Shown here in pieces: positions 44,824 to 53,979 of a DNA stretch of 64,000 nt. Origin of the DNA: Trinickia terrae. GTDB lineage: Bacteria; Pseudomonadota; Gammaproteobacteria; Burkholderiales; Burkholderiaceae. A program made the position numbers and the translations under genes. Numbering within the stretch: position 1 is the stretch's first letter; each line of letters starts with the position of its first letter. Below the pieces are notes generated by a model. The model ran no database searches. It was not told the origin of the DNA and saw only the letters and a program-made list of their open reading frames with translations. The stretch spans positions 106,762 through 170,761 of the forward strand of contig NZ_SWJE01000017.1 of assembly GCF_005144415.1 (NCBI RefSeq), written 5' to 3'.

Positions 44824-44857
44824 TCACTGAAAATTTAAGCGCTTAAATTTTCAGTGA
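44824..44857. promoter_or_regulatory. LacI-family operator, galactanase side (34-bp perfect palindrome)
   Basis: The 20-bp core AAATTTAAGCGCTTAAATTT (44831-44850) equals the operator at 37217. Here the symmetry extends outward by TCACTGA / TCAGTGA, giving 34 bp without mismatch. It lies 43 bp before the GH53 start codon. Confidence 0.82.
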
Positions 44858-45103
44858 TTCGAGACTATCAGAGCGGATATGCGGATGCAAAAGACTCGGA
44901 CGGTGCTCAGTATCTGGCGAATGGGAAGGATTCGACGTGCTGCGTTTTCGCCCCCGCTCACACCAAGAACGGCTTGCCCTGCTCCTATAAAGAGTGGTCG
45001 TCGTCGACGCACGAGGGATCAATGAACGAAGCTCGGACCTTAATAGGTTGCTGATAAGCGCGCTTGGCGAAGGGGGGCCCTAGTATCCGGCTTAGGCGGA
45101 TGG
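44858..45103. other. Intergenic region upstream of GH53
   Basis: No convincing gene: the short frames here lack sites and families. AT content is raised close to the operator. A remnant gene starts beyond it (45104), next to tRNA-Pro. Confidence 0.4.
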
Positions 45104-45355
45104 TTGGGGAAGGTCTGGGCGGACCGTATGCTGAAGCAGTACAGCGCGCAGATTGACCTTGAACTGGCCAAGGCCAATTCCGCCCTCCGCGTCGCAGAAC
45201 AGCACTCGCAGATCGTCTACTCGACGTTGCATGTGAAGCGCGCGGAACTCATATCCGACGTCTATAAGAGGCTGACGCTGATCGTGCGTCTGCTCGGTGC
45301 CTTGCAGAGGTCAGCGGCGAGCGGCGCAAAAAGAAAAAGGGTTAGCGGCTATTAA
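45104..45355 (+). pseudogene. Fragment of a coiled-coil protein next to tRNA-Pro
   Basis: The frame encodes up to 83 residues; the conserved part starts near MLKQYSAQIDLELAKANSAL (45128) and continues VYSTLHVKRAELISDVYKRL. That text resembles the middle of longer coiled-coil proteins often found in genomic islands, with LHxKRAExIxxxYKRL as the recognisable piece. Here the N- and C-terminal parts are missing and the frame runs into the tRNA terminator. It is probably a remnant of an island once inserted beside the tRNA. This is by-eye recognition, not a database match. Confidence 0.45.
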
Positions 45356-45368
45356 CCGGCTAACCCTT
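45331..45368 (-). terminator. Terminator downstream of tRNA-Pro
   Basis: AAGGGTTAGC (45337-45346) and GCTAACCCTT (45359-45368) form a stem; on the minus strand a TTTTTCTT tract follows. It ends the tRNA-Pro transcript. Confidence 0.82.
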
Positions 45369-45376
45369 GCTACTAC

Positions 45377-45453
<77 letters not shown>

Positions 45454-45511
45454 AAAGCATGAAAGTATAACAGACACTTCCGCCGATTAGAACCATTGCC
45501 TCGGTACAAAC

Positions 45512-45934
45512 CTAACGACGCAACAAATCAATCACGCCCAGCAAATCGTTGCGCAACTGCTCGACGTTGACGACTCCAGCCGCAGCCGGCGCGGATGCCG
45601 GACTCGCCGCCACAACCGGCGCTTCAATTGCCGCCGACGCTTCGTCAAGCTCATCGATCACCGCCCCATGCGAATCGAGACGATTGCGCGCACCGTTGAT
45701 CGTGAACCCCTGCTCATACAGCAGCTCACGAATCCGCCGAATCAACAGCACCTCGTGATGCTGATAATAGCGGCGATTCCCCCGCCGCTTCACCGGACGC
45801 AACTGCGTGAACTCTTGCTCCCAGTACCTCAGTACATGCGGCTTGACGCCACACAGTTCACTGACTTCACCGATCGTGAAGTAGCGCTTCGCCGGAATCG
45901 GAGGCAAGACGACTTTTTCGACCGTCGTAGTCAT
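45512..45934 (-). CDS. MerR-family regulator downstream of ihfA
   Basis: A 140-residue MerR-like protein with a DNA-binding HTH (residues ~17-85: RYFTIGEVSELCGVKPHVLR, then YWEQEFTQLRPVKRRGNRRYYQHHEVLLIRRIRELL). The tail is Ala-rich with a short C-terminal helix (VNVEQLRNDLLGVIDLLRR). It lacks a metal-binding Cys cluster, so it is not a typical metal sensor. The position after ihfA is conserved in many proteobacteria. It is the last gene of the thrS-ihfA cluster; the target is unknown. Confidence 0.92.
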   Translation of the reverse strand: MTTTVEKVVLPPIPAKRYFTIGEVSELCGVKPHVLRYWEQEFTQLRPVKRRGNRRYYQHHEVLLIRRIRELLYEQGFTINGARNRLDSHGAVIDELDEASAAIEAPVVAASPASAPAAAGVVNVEQLRNDLLGVIDLLRR

Positions 45935-45982
45935 CGTCAGTTAACCGTCGTGGTGAATTGCGCGGGAAACGCGCCACAACTA

Positions 45983-46393
45983 TCAGCGCGCGAAGTCTGC
46001 TTCGGCGCCGTTTTCGACGAGCGCCTTCAACTTTTGACTTGCATGAAACGTCACGACACGGCGAGCCGCAATCGGAATCGCCTCACCGGTCTTCGGATTG
46101 CGGCCGGGACGCTGCGGCTTGTCGCGCAACTGGAAGTTGCCGAAGCCGGACAGCTTCACGCTGTCGCCGCTTTCCAGTGCGTCGCGAATCACCTCGAAGA
46201 AGGCCTCGACCATGTCCTTCGCCTCGCGCTTGTTGAGTCCGACATTGTCGAACAGCAACTCGGCCAGCTCGGCTTTCGTGAGCGTCGGCGTTTCCGCTGA
46301 GGCGCCAGCGGGTGATGTCGGGATATCGCGAATCATGGCGCTACGCTGCGCCGTAAGAAGGGCTTCGAAATCACTCGAGTTCATTTCGTTCAT
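45983..46393 (-). CDS. ihfA: Integration host factor alpha subunit
   Basis: A 136-residue protein whose C-terminal ~97 residues are IHF-alpha: [60 protein letters not shown] and [21 protein letters not shown] bends DNA and acts in recombination and promoter control. The N-terminal 37 residues are an extension not found in the ~99-residue E. coli protein; M20 is an internal start option. It lies 69 bp downstream of pheT, as in most proteobacteria. Confidence 0.96.
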   Translation of the reverse strand: MNEMNSSDFEALLTAQRSAMIRDIPTSPAGASAETPTLTKAELAELLFDNVGLNKREAKDMVEAFFEVIRDALESGDSVKLSGFGNFQLRDKPQRPGRNPKTGEAIPIAARRVVTFHASQKLKALVENGAEADFAR

Positions 46394-46462
46394 ATCAATT
46401 GATGGCGCGTCAAACGAATACCAGACAATGCCGGAGCAACCGTAATCAGTTGCGGTCCGCGC

Positions 46463-48895
46463 TTATCCGCGCAATCGCGCGCCATAGACTCGAGCCAAGC
46501 GATCCACCAGGGTTTTGACGGCCAGATCAACCGTTTCGTCCTGCAGGGTCCCGCCAGTATCTTGCAAGGTTACCCGGAACGCAAGGCTTTTCTCATGGGC
46601 TCCAAGCCCACCAGAAGTATTTGATTTTGCACGAAATTCATCGAAAAGCGCAACCCTCTGGACGGACTTGCACGCCTCGTCCGAAAGCGCTTTTTGCATC
46701 TCGTCGAGCATCGCCTGGGCCTCGATTTTCTGGTCCACCACAACCGCGATATCGCGCCGCACAGGCGGGAACTTCGACACTTCGGCAGGCACCGGCAGGG
46801 AGCGCTCGATCAATGCATCGGCATCGATTTCGAACAGGATCGGCGCATTCGGCAAATCGTATTTCTGCATCCAGCGCGGATGTAGTTCGCCGATCCAGCC
46901 GACCGTGCGGCCATCGAGCTCGATGCGCGCACTGCGTCCCGGATGCAGCGCCGGGTGCTCGGCCTTCACGAAACGCGCGGCGCGCGGCGCGAACAGCGCT
47001 TCGACATCGCCCTTCACGTCGAAGAAATCGACCGGGCGCGACGGCGCGCCCCACTGCTCTTCAACCACGGAACCATACGCGAGCGCACCGATGCGTTTCG
47101 GCTGCGCATAGCCTTCGACCGCCAACTCGCCCGCCTTCAGCGAAGGATCGTGCAGGAACACGCGCCCCGCTTCGAACACGCGAATGCGCTCAGCGCGCCG
47201 GTTCAGGTTGTGGCGCAGCACGTTGATGAGGCTGCCGGACAGCGTCGTGCGCATCACCGAGAGCTGACTTGCGATCGGGTTCAAGAGGCGCACGGGGTTG
47301 TCGTTGCCCGCGAAGTCCTGCTCCCATTCGGCATCGACGAAGCTGAAGTTCACCGTTTCCGCATAGTCGCGCGCGGCGAGCTGATGACGGATCGCGTGGA
47401 TCGAACGCCGAGTTTCGTTGGTCGCCCGCATCTCGCTCGCCGCAACCGGCGGGCGCGCAGGAATCTTCTCGAAGCCGTAGATGCGTGCGACTTCTTCGAT
47501 CAAGTCCTCTTCGATCTCGATGTCGAAGCGGTACGGCGGCGGCGTCACAGAGAAGGTGTCGCCATCGCGCTCGAATGCGAGCCCCAGACGCGTGAATATC
47601 TGCGCGATCTCGTCAGCGCCGATCTGGACGCCGATGATGCGGTTCGCACGCGCGACGCGCATCTTCACCGGCGCGCGCTGCGGCACGTTGACGGTCTGGT
47701 CGTCGACCGGGCCGGCCTTGCCGCCGCAGATGTCGAGGATCAACTGCGTGATGCGCTCGATGTGCTCGACGGTCGTCGAGTAATCGACGCCACGTTCGAA
47801 ACGATGTGCGGCATCGGTCGAGAAGTTGTACTTGCGAGCGCGGCCGCGGATGCTGTCAGGCCACCAGAACGCCGCTTCCAGATAGATGTTTGTCGTGTCG
47901 AGCGAGACTGCGGTGCTGTCGCCGCCCATGATGCCTGCAAGGCTCTCGACGTGGCGATCGTCCGCGATCACACCGACCGTCTCGTCGAGCTCGATCGTGT
48001 TGCCGTTCAGAAGCTTCAGCGACTCGCCTCGACGGCCCCAGCGCACTTCGATCGCGCCGTGGATCTTGTCGAGATCGAACACGTGCGACGGACGGCCGAG
48101 TTCGAGCATCACATAGTTAGAAATATCGACGAGCGCCGAGATGCTACGCTGGCCCGAGCGCTCAAGGCGTTCGACCATCCATTGCGGCGTTTTCGCACGC
48201 GCGTTGACGCCACGAATCACGCGGCCGGAGAATCGGCCGCACAGATCGGGCGCAGCGATCTTCACAGGCAGGACTTCGTCGAGCGCGGCCTCGGCCGGCT
48301 TGAACTCGGGCGCCTTCAGCTGCGCGCCGGTGATCGCCGACGTCTCGCGCGCCACGCCAAACACCGACAGGCAATCGGCCTTGTTCGGCGTCAGCTTGAT
48401 TTCGAAGATAGTGTCGTCGAGATTCAGCGTCTCGCGGATATCCTGGCCGATCGGCGTATCTTCCGGCAGGATCAGGAGGCCGCTATGATCTTCGGACAGC
48501 TTCAGTTCCCGCGCCGAGCACAGCATTCCCTGGCTCTCCACGCCGCGCAGCTTCGACAGCTTGATCGCGAACGGCGCGCCGCCCTCTTCGGCCGGCGGCA
48601 GCTGAGCGCCGACGAGCGCGACTGGCACCTTGATCCCAGGCGACACATTGGGCGCGCCGCATACGATGTTCAGCGGAGCGCCGGTGCCCGCGTCGACCTG
48701 ACAGACGTTGAGCTTGTCCGCATCCGGGTGCTTGACCACTTCCAGCACGCGGCCCACGACGATCTTCGACGTCGGCGGCGCCGCCGGCCGCAAGCCTTCG
48801 ACTTCGAGGCCCGCCATCGTCAGCGCATGCGACAGCTCGTCCGTCGTCATCTGCGGGTCGACAAAGGTTCTCAGCCAGGATTCAGGGAATTGCAT
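46463..48895 (-). CDS. pheT: Phenylalanyl-tRNA synthetase beta subunit
   Basis: An 810-residue protein with the PheT architecture: tRNA-binding OB domain (40-150, [20 protein letters not shown]), B3/B4 editing domain (~215-380), B5 domain, a catalytic-like core, and the C-terminal anticodon-binding fold ([20 protein letters not shown]). With PheS it forms the alpha2-beta2 enzyme that charges tRNA-Phe. Length is normal. It lies 117 bp downstream of pheS on the same strand. Confidence 0.98.
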   Translation of the reverse strand: MQFPESWLRTFVDPQMTTDELSHALTMAGLEVEGLRPAAPPTSKIVVGRVLEVVKHPDADKLNVCQVDAGTGAPLNIVCGAPNVSPGIKVPVALVGAQLPPAEEGGAPFAIKLSKLRGVESQGMLCSARELKLSEDHSGLLILPEDTPIGQDIRETLNLDDTIFEIKLTPNKADCLSVFGVARETSAITGAQLKAPEFKPAEAALDEVLPVKIAAPDLCGRFSGRVIRGVNARAKTPQWMVERLERSGQRSISALVDISNYVMLELGRPSHVFDLDKIHGAIEVRWGRRGESLKLLNGNTIELDETVGVIADDRHVESLAGIMGGDSTAVSLDTTNIYLEAAFWWPDSIRGRARKYNFSTDAAHRFERGVDYSTTVEHIERITQLILDICGGKAGPVDDQTVNVPQRAPVKMRVARANRIIGVQIGADEIAQIFTRLGLAFERDGDTFSVTPPPYRFDIEIEEDLIEEVARIYGFEKIPARPPVAASEMRATNETRRSIHAIRHQLAARDYAETVNFSFVDAEWEQDFAGNDNPVRLLNPIASQLSVMRTTLSGSLINVLRHNLNRRAERIRVFEAGRVFLHDPSLKAGELAVEGYAQPKRIGALAYGSVVEEQWGAPSRPVDFFDVKGDVEALFAPRAARFVKAEHPALHPGRSARIELDGRTVGWIGELHPRWMQKYDLPNAPILFEIDADALIERSLPVPAEVSKFPPVRRDIAVVVDQKIEAQAMLDEMQKALSDEACKSVQRVALFDEFRAKSNTSGGLGAHEKSLAFRVTLQDTGGTLQDETVDLAVKTLVDRLARVYGARLRG

Positions 48896-49012
48896 GGATG
48901 TCTACGTTCGAAATGGGTTATGTCCACGTCCGGCTCGATGCTGCGCAATCCGCCGGAACACAGTGCTCGGCGCGCATCGCGGCTCATGCACACGCTGCGC
49001 CCGACTCGCGCG

Positions 49013-50026
49013 TTATGCAAATTGCCGCAGGAAGCGCAGGTCGTTTTCGAAGAAGAGCCGCAGGTCTTGCACGCCGTAGCGCAGCATCGTCAGCCGCTCG
49101 AGGCCGCTGCCGAACGCAAAGCCGATGTAGCGCTCGGGATCGAGGCCCATGTTGCGGATTACGTTCGGATGCACCTGCCCGGAGCCCGAGATTTCTAGCC
49201 ACTTGCCGGCGTTCTTGCCCTCTTCGAACATCATGTCGATTTCGGCCGAGGGCTCGGTGAACGGGAAGTACGACGGACGGAAGCGCACGAGGATGTCGTC
49301 GCGCTCGAAGAATTTCCTGAGGAAGTCGGTATAGACGCCCTTCAGGTCCGCGAAGCTGATGTTCTCTTCGATCCACAGCCCTTCGACCTGGTTGAACATC
49401 GGCGAGTGCGTCGCGTCGCTGTCCACGCGGTAGGTGCGTCCCGGCACGATCACCTTGATGGGCGGCTGGTTCATGCGCGCATAGCGCACCTGCATCGGGC
49501 TCGTATGCGTGCGCAACAGCAATTGACGGCCGTCCGCATCCTTGCCGTCGATGTAGAACGTGTCCTGCATCGAGCGAGCCGGGTGGTTCTCCGGACTGTT
49601 CAATGCGGTGAAGTTGTACCAGTCGGTTTCGATCTCGGGACCATCGGCGACATCGAAGCCGATCGAACCGAAAATCTGCTCAACGCGCTCCCAAGTCCGC
49701 ATCACCGGATGCAGGCTGCCTGCGCCCGCACCACGCCCGGGCAGCGTGACGTCGATCGCTTCTGCCGCGAGGCGCTGATTCAAGAGCGCATCCGCCAGCG
49801 ACTGCCGGCGCGCGGTCAGCGCCGCCTCGACCTGCTGCTTCGCGACGTTGATGCGCGCGCCTTCGGTCTTGCGCGTCTCAGGATCGAGCTTGCCAAGGCC
49901 CTTCAACAGCTCGGTCAATGCGCCCGACTTGCCGAGAAACCGCGCCTTCTCGTTTTCGAGCGTGGTGACATCGGCGGCCTGTTCGAAGGCTTTTTGCGCG
50001 TCGGCGACAATCTGGTCCAAATCCAT
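49013..50026 (-). CDS. pheS: Phenylalanyl-tRNA synthetase alpha subunit
   Basis: A 337-residue class II synthetase subunit from ATG 50026: coiled-coil N-terminus ([20 protein letters not shown]), motif 2 [16 protein letters not shown], motif 3 [16 protein letters not shown]. It binds phenylalanine and ATP. The frame extends upstream to 50098, but the prefix is non-homologous. A terminator at 50117 separates it from rplT, so pheST probably has a promoter of its own or read-through control. Confidence 0.97.
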   Translation of the reverse strand: MDLDQIVADAQKAFEQAADVTTLENEKARFLGKSGALTELLKGLGKLDPETRKTEGARINVAKQQVEAALTARRQSLADALLNQRLAAEAIDVTLPGRGAGAGSLHPVMRTWERVEQIFGSIGFDVADGPEIETDWYNFTALNSPENHPARSMQDTFYIDGKDADGRQLLLRTHTSPMQVRYARMNQPPIKVIVPGRTYRVDSDATHSPMFNQVEGLWIEENISFADLKGVYTDFLRKFFERDDILVRFRPSYFPFTEPSAEIDMMFEEGKNAGKWLEISGSGQVHPNVIRNMGLDPERYIGFAFGSGLERLTMLRYGVQDLRLFFENDLRFLRQFA

Positions 50027-50116
50027 TGATCCCATCATTTCAACATCATTGAAGAGTGACACGTACGCTCGAGCCACGGACCCGAACGGCGAACACATGC
50101 GAATTCGTTTTTACCA

Positions 50117-50153
50117 ACAAAAAAGGGGCTCGGTGAGGAGCCCCGTTTTTGTT
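50117..50153 (-). terminator. Terminator between rplT and pheS
   Basis: GGGGCTC and GAGCCCC with flanking AACAAAAA / TTTTTTGTT form a bidirectional terminator, 62 bases after the rplT stop. In enterics this gap holds an attenuator for pheST; I do not see a Phe-rich leader peptide here. Confidence 0.85.
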
Positions 50154-50214
50154 GCAGCGGCACCGAGACTACCGGATCTTCGCTGCAACGAACCACGCAG
50201 TGCTAATTTCGCAA

Positions 50215-50574
50215 TTAGGCTGCAACGGCGGCTTTCACCTGCTTCACGATCGCAGCAAAAGCAGCCTTGTCGAACACCGCCATATCGGCCAGCACCTTGC
50301 GGTCGAGTTCGATCGACGCCTTCTTCAGGCCGTTGATGAACACGCTGTACGTCATGTCGTGCTGACGCACCGCCGCGTTGATACGCGTGATCCACAGTGC
50401 GCGGAACACACGCTTCTTGTTGCGGCGATCGCGGTAGGCGTACTGGCCAGCGCGCATGACCGCCTGCTTGGCGATGCGATAGACGTTATTGCGACGGCCG
50501 CGGTAGCCCTTCGCAAGGTTGATGATCTTCTTGTGGCGGGCCCGTGCGGTAACCCCACGTTTAACTCGAGGCAT
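50215..50574 (-). CDS. rplT: 50S ribosomal protein L20
   Basis: A 119-residue basic ribosomal protein: [60 protein letters not shown]. It is an early-assembly large-subunit protein that represses rpmI-rplT translation in enterics. The length is standard. It lies 29 bp after rpmI. Confidence 0.98.
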
Positions 50575-50603
50575 GTTTCGCTCCTTTGAGTATCAGTTGA
50601 GGG

Positions 50604-50801
50604 TTAGGCGAACGGAAGCATCGCGCGGACGGAGTTCAGATCGGAATCGTGAACTGCCGTGGCGCCGCGCAGGTGACGCTTGTTCTTGGTGGTTTTCTTG
50701 GTAAGAATGTGGCGCTTGAAGGCTTGACCGCGCTTGACGGTACCGCCCGGACGCACCACGAAGCGCTTTGCAGCGCTCTTCTTGGTCTTCATCTTAGGCA
50801 T
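50604..50801 (-). CDS. rpmI: 50S ribosomal protein L35
   Basis: A 65-residue protein from ATG 50801: [40 protein letters not shown]. The frame is open further upstream, but that is not ribosomal sequence. It is followed by rplT in the classical infC-rpmI-rplT order. Confidence 0.98.
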
Positions 50802-51022
50802 GACGAACAACTCCAGTTTATTAGATGGCGATGGGTGTGCGGTTGGCTGAAAGCCCCTGACCCGCCCTTCGAAACCCAGTCCACTTGTGTGCGGCGAACC
50901 GATCGTGCCGGTCGCCGCCTTTTCAGGCAAAGAGCCCGCACTTCGGGCTCTCCACCGAAACCTGCCAGTTAAAGCTTGATTCTGTGCAACCGATGGGGCG
51001 CGCAACCGTGCGCGCCATCCAA

Positions 51023-51547
51023 TCACTTCTTCTTCTTCGGGGCCAGCACCATGATCATCTGGCGCCCTTCCATCTTCGGCATCTGCTCGACCTGCCCCAC
51101 CTCGTCGAGATCGGTGCGCAAGCGTTCGAGCATGCGCATGCCGATTTCCTGGTGAGCCATTTCGCGGCCACGGAAACGCAACGTGATTTTCGTCTTGTCG
51201 CCGTCTTCGAGGAAGCGGACGAGGTTGCGCAGCTTGACGTTGTAATCGCCGTCATCCGTGCCAGGGCGGAACTTCACTTCCTTGACCTGGATGACCTTCT
51301 GCTTGAGCTTCGCCTCGTGCTGCTTTTTCGCTTCCTGGTACTTGAACTTGCCGTAGTCCATCAAACGGCAAACGGGCGGTACCGCCTGCGGGGCGATTTC
51401 AACCAGATCCACGTCCTGCTGTTCCGACAAGCGGAAAGCTTCGGCCAATTTCACGATGCCGAGCGGTTCGTTCTCGACTCCGACCAGACGCACCTCAGGT
51501 GCAGTGATTTCACCGTTGATGCGATGCGACGACTTATCAGTAGCGAT
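51023..51547 (-). CDS. infC: Translation initiation factor IF-3 (ATC start codon)
   Basis: A 174-residue IF-3: N-terminal domain [28 protein letters not shown]-type text, then [20 protein letters not shown] and C-terminal [20 protein letters not shown]. The conserved N-terminus ([20 protein letters not shown]) begins at an ATC codon (51547) with GAGGAAAC just upstream; no ATG, GTG or TTG fits. Non-AUG starts in infC (ATT, ATC) are known to let IF-3 repress its own translation by rejecting the start codon. The next GTG (51493) would lose 18 conserved residues. Confidence 0.95.
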
Positions 51548-51596
51548 GTTACGTTTCCTCTAAAAATTAAAAAAACGAGCCGCGCTGCCAGATGGC

Positions 51597-53504
51597 TTAC
51601 TTGAACGCCTGGATGTCTTCACGCAGGCGCTCAACGAAGGTGCTGATCGGCATGACGCCCAGATCCACACCGCCACGGGCACGCACGGCTACCGTTTGTG
51701 CATCACGCTCCTTGTCGCCGATCACAAGCAGATACGGCACTTTTTCCAGCGTGTGCTCCCGTATTTTATAGCTAATTTTCTCGTTGCGCAAATCAGCCTC
51801 AACTCTAACCCCTTGTTTTTGCAACGATTGGGTCAGCGTTTGCGCATATTCGGCCTGACTTTCCGCAATATTCATCACGACGACCTGCACGGGCGCGAGC
51901 CACGCAGGCATCGCACCAGCGTGGTGCTCGATGAGAATCCCGAGGAAGCGCTCCATCGAGCCGACGATCGCCCGGTGCAACATCACCGGACGGCGGCGGC
52001 TGTTGTCCTCGGCTACGTACTCGGCGCCGAGGCGCTCCGGCAGCACCATGTCGAGCTGCAGCGTGCCGCACTGCCACGAGCGGCCCAGCGCGTCCTTGAT
52101 GTGGTACTCGATTTTCGGACCGTAGAACGCGCCCTCGCCTTCGAGCTCCTCCCACTGGAGACCGCAGGCCGTCAGCGCGTCGCGCAGGCCCTGCTCCGCG
52201 CGATCCCAGATTTCGTCGGTGCCCGCGCGCTGCTCCGGACGCAGCGACAGCTTGATGTCGATATTGTCGAAGCCGAAGTCCTTGTAGACGCTCATCGCCA
52301 GCGTATTGAACTTGATCGACTCGGCGATGAACTGGTCTTCGGTACAGAAAATATGGGCGTCGTCCTGAACGAAGCCGCGCACGCGCATCAAGCCGTGCAG
52401 CGCACCCGATGCCTCGTTGCGGTGGCACGAGCCGAATTCGGCATAACGCAGCGGCAGGTCGCGGTACGAACGCAGGCCGTGCTTGAACACCTGAACGTGA
52501 CCCGGGCAGTTCATCGGTTTGATTGCGTAGTCGCGCTTCTCCGACTCCGTCGTGAACATGTTTTCACGGTAGTTCTGCCAGTGGCCCGACGCCTCCCACA
52601 GCGAGCGGTCCATGATCATCGGCGTCTTGATCTCGAGGTAACCGTCCCCGTTCACGCGCCGGCGCATGTATTGCTCGACTTGCTGCCACAGCGACCAGCC
52701 CTTCGGATGCCAGAACACCATGCCCGGCGACTCGTCCTGCATGTGGAACAGGTCGAGTTGCTTGCCGAGCTTGCGGTGGTCGCGCTTTTCGGCCTCTTCG
52801 AGCATGTGCAGGTATGCGTCCTGGTCTTCCTTTTTCGTCCAGGCCGTGCCATAGATGCGTTGCAGTTGCTCGTTCTTCGAATCGCCGCGCCAATAAGCGC
52901 CCGCAACCTTCATCAGCTTGAAGACCTTGAGCTTGCCCATGGACGGCACGTGCGGGCCGCGGCACAAATCGGTGAAGCCGCCGTGCGAATAAAGCTTGAT
53001 CTCGTCGCTCACCGGAATCGATTCGATGATCTCGGCCTTGTACTTCTCACCGATGCTCTTGAAATACTCCGCGGCCTCGTTGCGCGAGACCACCCGGCGC
53101 GACACCGGCTCATCCTTCTTCGCGAGATCCTGCATGCGCTTTTCGATCTTCTCGAGATCTTCCGGCGTAAAGGGGCGGTGATACGAGAAGTCGTAGTAGA
53201 AGCCGTTGTCGATCACCGGCCCGATCGTCACTTGCGCTTCCGGGTAGAGATCCTTCACTGCATATGCAAGCAAGTGCGCCGTCGAATGGCGAATGATGTC
53301 GAGGCCGTCTGCATCCTTTTCGGTGACAATCGCGAGCGCCGCGTCGCGATCGATCAGCGTCGACGTATCGACCAGCTCTCCATCGAGCTTGCCGCCGAGC
53401 GCGGCCTTCGCGAGACCGGGGCCGATGGAAGACGCCACTTCGGCAACCGTCACCGGATGATCGTACTGTCGAACCGAACCGTCAGGCAGACGTATCGAAA
53501 CCAT
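51597..53504 (-). CDS. thrS: Threonyl-tRNA synthetase
   Basis: A 635-residue synthetase from ATG 53504 (GGAG upstream): N-terminal TGS domain (1-62, [20 protein letters not shown]), editing domain with [20 protein letters not shown], class II core ([24 protein letters not shown], [20 protein letters not shown]), and C-terminal anticodon-binding domain. It charges tRNA-Thr and clears Ser. It heads the thrS-infC-rpmI-rplT-pheST-ihfA-merR cluster on the minus strand. Confidence 0.98.
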   Translation of the reverse strand: MVSIRLPDGSVRQYDHPVTVAEVASSIGPGLAKAALGGKLDGELVDTSTLIDRDAALAIVTEKDADGLDIIRHSTAHLLAYAVKDLYPEAQVTIGPVIDNGFYYDFSYHRPFTPEDLEKIEKRMQDLAKKDEPVSRRVVSRNEAAEYFKSIGEKYKAEIIESIPVSDEIKLYSHGGFTDLCRGPHVPSMGKLKVFKLMKVAGAYWRGDSKNEQLQRIYGTAWTKKEDQDAYLHMLEEAEKRDHRKLGKQLDLFHMQDESPGMVFWHPKGWSLWQQVEQYMRRRVNGDGYLEIKTPMIMDRSLWEASGHWQNYRENMFTTESEKRDYAIKPMNCPGHVQVFKHGLRSYRDLPLRYAEFGSCHRNEASGALHGLMRVRGFVQDDAHIFCTEDQFIAESIKFNTLAMSVYKDFGFDNIDIKLSLRPEQRAGTDEIWDRAEQGLRDALTACGLQWEELEGEGAFYGPKIEYHIKDALGRSWQCGTLQLDMVLPERLGAEYVAEDNSRRRPVMLHRAIVGSMERFLGILIEHHAGAMPAWLAPVQVVVMNIAESQAEYAQTLTQSLQKQGVRVEADLRNEKISYKIREHTLEKVPYLLVIGDKERDAQTVAVRARGGVDLGVMPISTFVERLREDIQAFK

Positions 53505-53626
53505 TGTGTTCTCCGAAATGCCCGCGCAAGGCGGCGCATGAAACAATGTGTTGGCTACAAAAATTCGCCGCCGATCCGCAAACCACGGACACACAGCGAA
53601 TAGGCGACCAAAAAGCGGCGAAAAAA

Positions 53627-53656
53627 AATGCGGCCCCGCTTTCGAGGGGCCGCATT
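53627..53656 (-). terminator. Terminator between tRNA-Val and thrS
   Basis: AATGCGGCCCC pairs with GGGGCCGCATT; on the minus strand an 8-T tract follows. It ends the tRNA-Val transcript before thrS. Confidence 0.88.
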
Positions 53657-53784
53657 CACTTTTTCAGCAAACAACAGGGCGAAAGAGGTCCTCGACTAGC
53701 GTCGCTCCGAAGTGATTTCGGTAAACGTTCGCGGTGTCATAACCGTATTCGCCTTTTGCGCCGAGGCGCTTTCTGCACTTGCTT

Positions 53785-53808
53785 GAAGCTCCGGCGAACC
53801 GGAGCTTC
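53785..53808 (-). other. Perfect hairpin at the tRNA-Val 3' side
   Basis: GAAGCTCCGG and CCGGAGCTTC form a perfect 10-bp stem with a CGAA loop (TTCG on the minus strand), 8 bases past the tRNA end. Probably a 3' processing or stabilising structure; no T-run follows. Confidence 0.55.
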
Positions 53809-53816
53809 TATTTCGT

Positions 53817-53893
53817 TGGTAGGCTCGATTGGACTCGAACCAACGACCCCCACCATGTCAAGGTGGTGCTCTAACCAGCTGAGCTACGAGCCT
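53817..53893 (-). tRNA. tRNA-Val (anticodon GAC)
   Basis: A 77-nt tRNA on the minus strand with encoded CCA. The acceptor stem is AGGCTCG / CGAGCCT, the anticodon stem CCACC / GGTGG, and the loop TTGACAT gives anticodon GAC. The T-arm is GGTTCGAGTCC. It sits between relA (upstream) and a terminator at 53627. Confidence 0.96.
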
Positions 53894-53979
53894 GAAGAAG
53901 CTGAAATTATATTGACCCTATCGAGACTTGGCAAGCACTTTTATGCATCGACATTAAAAAAGTATCGCGAACTCGAAGC

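Noticed and set aside
46943..49198. A 751-codon plus-strand frame
   Set aside because: Antisense to pheT and pheS; no domain.
50027..50116. A pheM-like leader peptide before pheS
   Set aside because: No short ORF with Phe-codon clusters is present after the rplT terminator.
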